Below, in pieces: positions 5,813 through 7,867 of a stretch of DNA of 7,867 nt. The stretch is from JAXDBV01 sp034678415 (GTDB lineage Bacteria > Bacteroidota > Bacteroidia > Bacteroidales > VadinHA17). The stretch lies in the NCBI GenBank assembly GCA_034678415.1, contig JAXDBV010000061.1:1-7867 (forward strand), written 5' to 3'. Both the position numbers and the translations under genes were made by a program. Below the pieces are notes generated by a model. The model was not told where the DNA came from. It saw nothing but the letters and a program-made list of their open reading frames with translations, and searched no databases. The first letter of the stretch is position 1. Each line of letters begins with the position of its first letter.

Positions 5813-6937
5813 TTATTCCTTACCTGAATTTCCTTCGACTTTTTTGATAAATCGTATTTGCCTTTCCTGTACCGGAGGCAATGGATCGTGAATGTAACCT
5901 CCGGGCTTATCCTGGTACCAATAGAATACCGTTGCATAATCAACATTGCATCCCCCGTTCTTCAGCGCCTCTTTCATCTTAGCCCTGAATTCCGTTGCAT
6001 TCTGAAATTCATATTCCCAGTTGATCCTCCATTCCATTTCCCTGTTAAACCGTATAGGCATATGGTCGTGGAACCGGTAAATGGACAGGTAACTAGTATC
6101 GCCTTTCTCGATCAGGGGCATGCCGGCATGGAGTCCGGCGAACACGTTCCTGAAGCCCCAGCTGAAGGTATATGAATCTTCCGTTCCGAGGTAGTCAAAC
6201 GCCCTTTCTTTCCCGTCGATGGTAATTTCATTGTTCCCCTCCATGATGAATGTGAACTTATCCCTGTAGATCGGTTCATCGGTTGTTATGCTGAACTGGC
6301 GGCCGAGGATATGTCCTTGTCCCTGCACTTTGAAGAAGGAGATGTTGGTGGTTGAATCGAGCTGGAATGCTTTCCTCTGGTATGTGGCATGGAAATAACC
6401 GAAATCGTTTTGCCATTTCGGTAGTTTTTCCCACTCCACGTAGCTGTAGTTGGAAGCATTTTTTTCCGTGTCGTTCCTGAGGATCACCCTGGCGTTTTTC
6501 CTGAAGGGCATGGGGATATATGCATTATAGCTCCACGGGGCACATTCAATCATGTTGGATGTGAAGTCCATGCTGTTCCCGTTGCATCCGTCACCGAAGA
6601 AGTCGGCCAGCGGACAGCAGACGGCGGGTTCGGGGGCGTCATCGAAGTAGATGATCAGCACTATACCCCTGGCAAACAGCTCTTTCGGCTTGTGCCGCGT
6701 GGTATGGATATGCGTAATAATCCCCGGTCCTTGCAGATCGGCAATCACGATTGATTTCCCGGCAGCCAGCGGTTCCAGATCAGCATACCTGTCGAAATTC
6801 CATCCCCCGTTTGAGAAGCCTGAGGTGCTGGCCGGCTTTATCACAGGGAGGCCGTCAATGCCGCTTTCATTCCTGTTTCCACATGAACAGGCAAGTATCA
6901 GGAGGAAAAGCATCAGAGCGAATGGTTTTACTTTCAT
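5813..6937 (-). CDS. GH172 (DUF2961) family glycoside hydrolase-like lipoprotein
   Basis: 374 aa. The N-terminus (MKVKPFALMLFLLILACSCG) is a lipoprotein signal with Cys17 (ILAC) or Cys19 as the lipidated residue, placing the protein in the periplasm or on the cell surface. DUF2961/GH172 motifs run in order: 'GPGIITHIHTT' (70-80), 'CCPLADFFGDG' (107-117), 'YNAYIPMPFRKNARV' (137-151), 'YFHATYQR' (181-188) and 'MEGNNEITIDG' leading to 'GTEDSYTFSWGF' (232-262). Glu233 and Glu253, 20 residues apart, correspond to the two catalytic glutamates described in the family. Characterised GH172 enzymes act on fructofuranosyl or D-arabinofuranosyl linkages; this protein's sugar cannot be told from sequence. 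The usual GTEDYF motif reads GTEDSY here. It lies 111 bp downstream of a same-strand metallophosphoesterase gene and may be cotranscribed with it. Confidence 0.88.
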   Translation of the reverse strand: MKVKPFALMLFLLILACSCGNRNESGIDGLPVIKPASTSGFSNGGWNFDRYADLEPLAAGKSIVIADLQGPGIITHIHTTRHKPKELFARGIVLIIYFDDAPEPAVCCPLADFFGDGCNGNSMDFTSNMIECAPWSYNAYIPMPFRKNARVILRNDTEKNASNYSYVEWEKLPKWQNDFGYFHATYQRKAFQLDSTTNISFFKVQGQGHILGRQFSITTDEPIYRDKFTFIMEGNNEITIDGKERAFDYLGTEDSYTFSWGFRNVFAGLHAGMPLIEKGDTSYLSIYRFHDHMPIRFNREMEWRINWEYEFQNATEFRAKMKEALKNGGCNVDYATVFYWYQDKPGGYIHDPLPPVQERQIRFIKKVEGNSGKE

Positions 6938-7041
6938 GATATAAAGTCTAAGTGTTACATACAGAATTGTTTATATTGTTTTTCCCTCCGGTGCGGCGTG
7001 CAGGGCCGAATTATCCGCGGTGGAAAATCGTTGCATAGGAA

Positions 7042-7056
7042 TCCGTTATTAACGGA
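7042..7056. repeat. Perfect dyad spanning the metallophosphoesterase stop codon
   Basis: TCCGTTA (7042-7048) and TAACGGA (7050-7056) form a perfect 7-bp inverted repeat around one base. The gene's TAA stop (complement of 7049-7051) sits at its centre. As RNA it would fold as a 5-bp stem with a 5-nt loop. No T-run follows on the minus strand, so it is at most a weak transcript-end or processing structure. Confidence 0.25.
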
Positions 7057-7867
7057 ATTTCACATCCTTGAATTCAAACTGTTGAGAGGGATCGGTCTTA
7101 TATTCATTAAGATAGGGGGAGTATGTACGTACTGAGATGGTGCTTTTGGCGGGACGTAGGGTGAGGATGCGCAGGTAACCGCTTCCACCTTTCACACTCT
7201 CTTCCACATAGCCCTGGTAGTTGGCAAGCATCTGGTAAACTTTATTGCCATGCTTTCCCTCACTTACCAGGACGCCCGTACCGTCGTTCAGCACGTGGCC
7301 GCAGGTAACCATAAGGACGTTCGGGTATTGGCTTACGAGCTTTTCCCATATCTGTTCGCCCTCATTGACGGCTTCCGGCCCGATGGTATCGATATTCATA
7401 TTCATTTTGGAAAATTTCACCAGCCAGCGATGCCCGCGTTCAGGGCTCATGCGGGTATCATCAGAGTAGAGGTATGCATGCGTGTTGATGATCACTTTGT
7501 GTGACGGATGGGTTTTGATCACCTCCGCCGCCCAGTCGAGCACCTTGTTTCTTGGCGCAAACTCCAGTGAGATGACCAGCCATTTTATTCCGCCTTCCTT
7601 GAATGTATACCACACATTTTCCATCCTGCCTACTTCAAACGTGCCACCGAACCCGGGGGTTTTGCTGTATTTCTCATAGGGGAACCAGGTGTTGAAAGGA
7701 TCATTATTCCGGATATCGTTCGTTCCTCTTGTACCATAAACATGATTCCCAACGGCCATCACGTACGGCACCTTGCCGTCAAGCAGCTTCATGGCGCCCG
7801 AAGCCACTTCCCATTCCTGCGGGGTGTTGTGGTTGGTGATATCTCCCTGGTGAAGGACAAAAGCAAT
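7049..7867 (-). CDS. Calcineurin-like metallophosphoesterase, 5' end outside the window
   Basis: Partial: 272 residues are visible and the frame stays open to the right edge. The GTG at 7805-7807 is an internal valine, not the start, because the in-frame sequence before it encodes 'IAFVLHQGDITNHNTPQEWE', a classic metallophosphoesterase segment. Motifs in visible numbering are GDITN (8-12), GNH (40-42), a metal-binding His in 'INTHAYL' (130) and GH (190-191). The first D-x-H motif must lie beyond the edge. The usual GHxH reads GHVL, which I believe is common in this subfamily. The C-terminus carries the family's 'MLANYQ', 'GSGYLRIL' and 'TYSPY' strands. Such enzymes hydrolyse phosphoesters using a two-metal centre and are usually secreted in Bacteroidota; the signal peptide cannot be seen. 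Upstream of the GH172 gene on the same strand, it may be part of a carbohydrate or phosphate-scavenging cluster extending off the window. Confidence 0.88.
   Translation of the reverse strand: MAFVLHQGDITNHNTPQEWEVASGAMKLLDGKVPYVMAVGNHVYGTRGTNDIRNNDPFNTWFPYEKYSKTPGFGGTFEVGRMENVWYTFKEGGIKWLVISLEFAPRNKVLDWAAEVIKTHPSHKVIINTHAYLYSDDTRMSPERGHRWLVKFSKMNMNIDTIGPEAVNEGEQIWEKLVSQYPNVLMVTCGHVLNDGTGVLVSEGKHGNKVYQMLANYQGYVEESVKGGSGYLRILTLRPAKSTISVRTYSPYLNEYKTDPSQQFEFKDVKFR

Noticed and set aside
7049..7807. Start of the metallophosphoesterase at the GTG at 7805-7807
   Set aside because: The in-frame sequence upstream encodes the family's HQGDITN motif and stays open to the window edge, so the true start is outside.

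Overview
The window looks like chromosomal DNA of a member of the Bacteroidota. Two of the complete proteins carry short lipoprotein signal peptides typical of that phylum. Starts lack clear Shine-Dalgarno sequences and intergenic DNA is AT-rich. A GH172/DUF2961 lipoprotein, an M81 (MlrC-like) lipoprotein and a WYL regulator also fit that phylum. This assignment is inferred from gene content; nothing here identifies a genus.

Left part (1-2619): a small minus-strand gene (94-333) is divergent from a 481-aa sigma-54 activator with an N-terminal RtcR-type CARF sensor domain (456-1901). Downstream, on the same strand, is an unrecognised 202-aa membrane protein with four cysteine pairs, probably two zinc ribbons (2011-2619). 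A good -24/-12 (sigma-54) promoter candidate lies 22 bases before its start (1972-1988). The intergenic region between the two divergent genes contains no GC dinucleotide, so it cannot hold a standard -24/-12 promoter. My reading is that the CARF activator senses a nucleotide or RNA-derived ligand and switches on the membrane zinc-ribbon gene. The rtcB/rtcA RNA-repair genes usual for RtcR are not in this window. This is the most interesting part.

Middle (2620-5671): a repeat-bearing 290-bp spacer precedes an intact M81/MlrC-type metallopeptidase predicted to be a lipoprotein (2910-4436). After a 224-bp spacer comes a WYL-domain transcriptional regulator (4661-5671), with a candidate operator dyad at 4597-4620.

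Right part (5813-7867): two minus-strand genes converge on the WYL gene. They are a calcineurin-like metallophosphoesterase whose 5' end lies beyond the right edge (7049-7867) and, 111 bp downstream of it, a GH172-family (DUF2961) lipoprotein (5813-6937). These look like carbohydrate or polymer-utilisation genes and have no evident link to the left part. I saw no tRNA, rRNA, CRISPR array, insertion sequence or origin.
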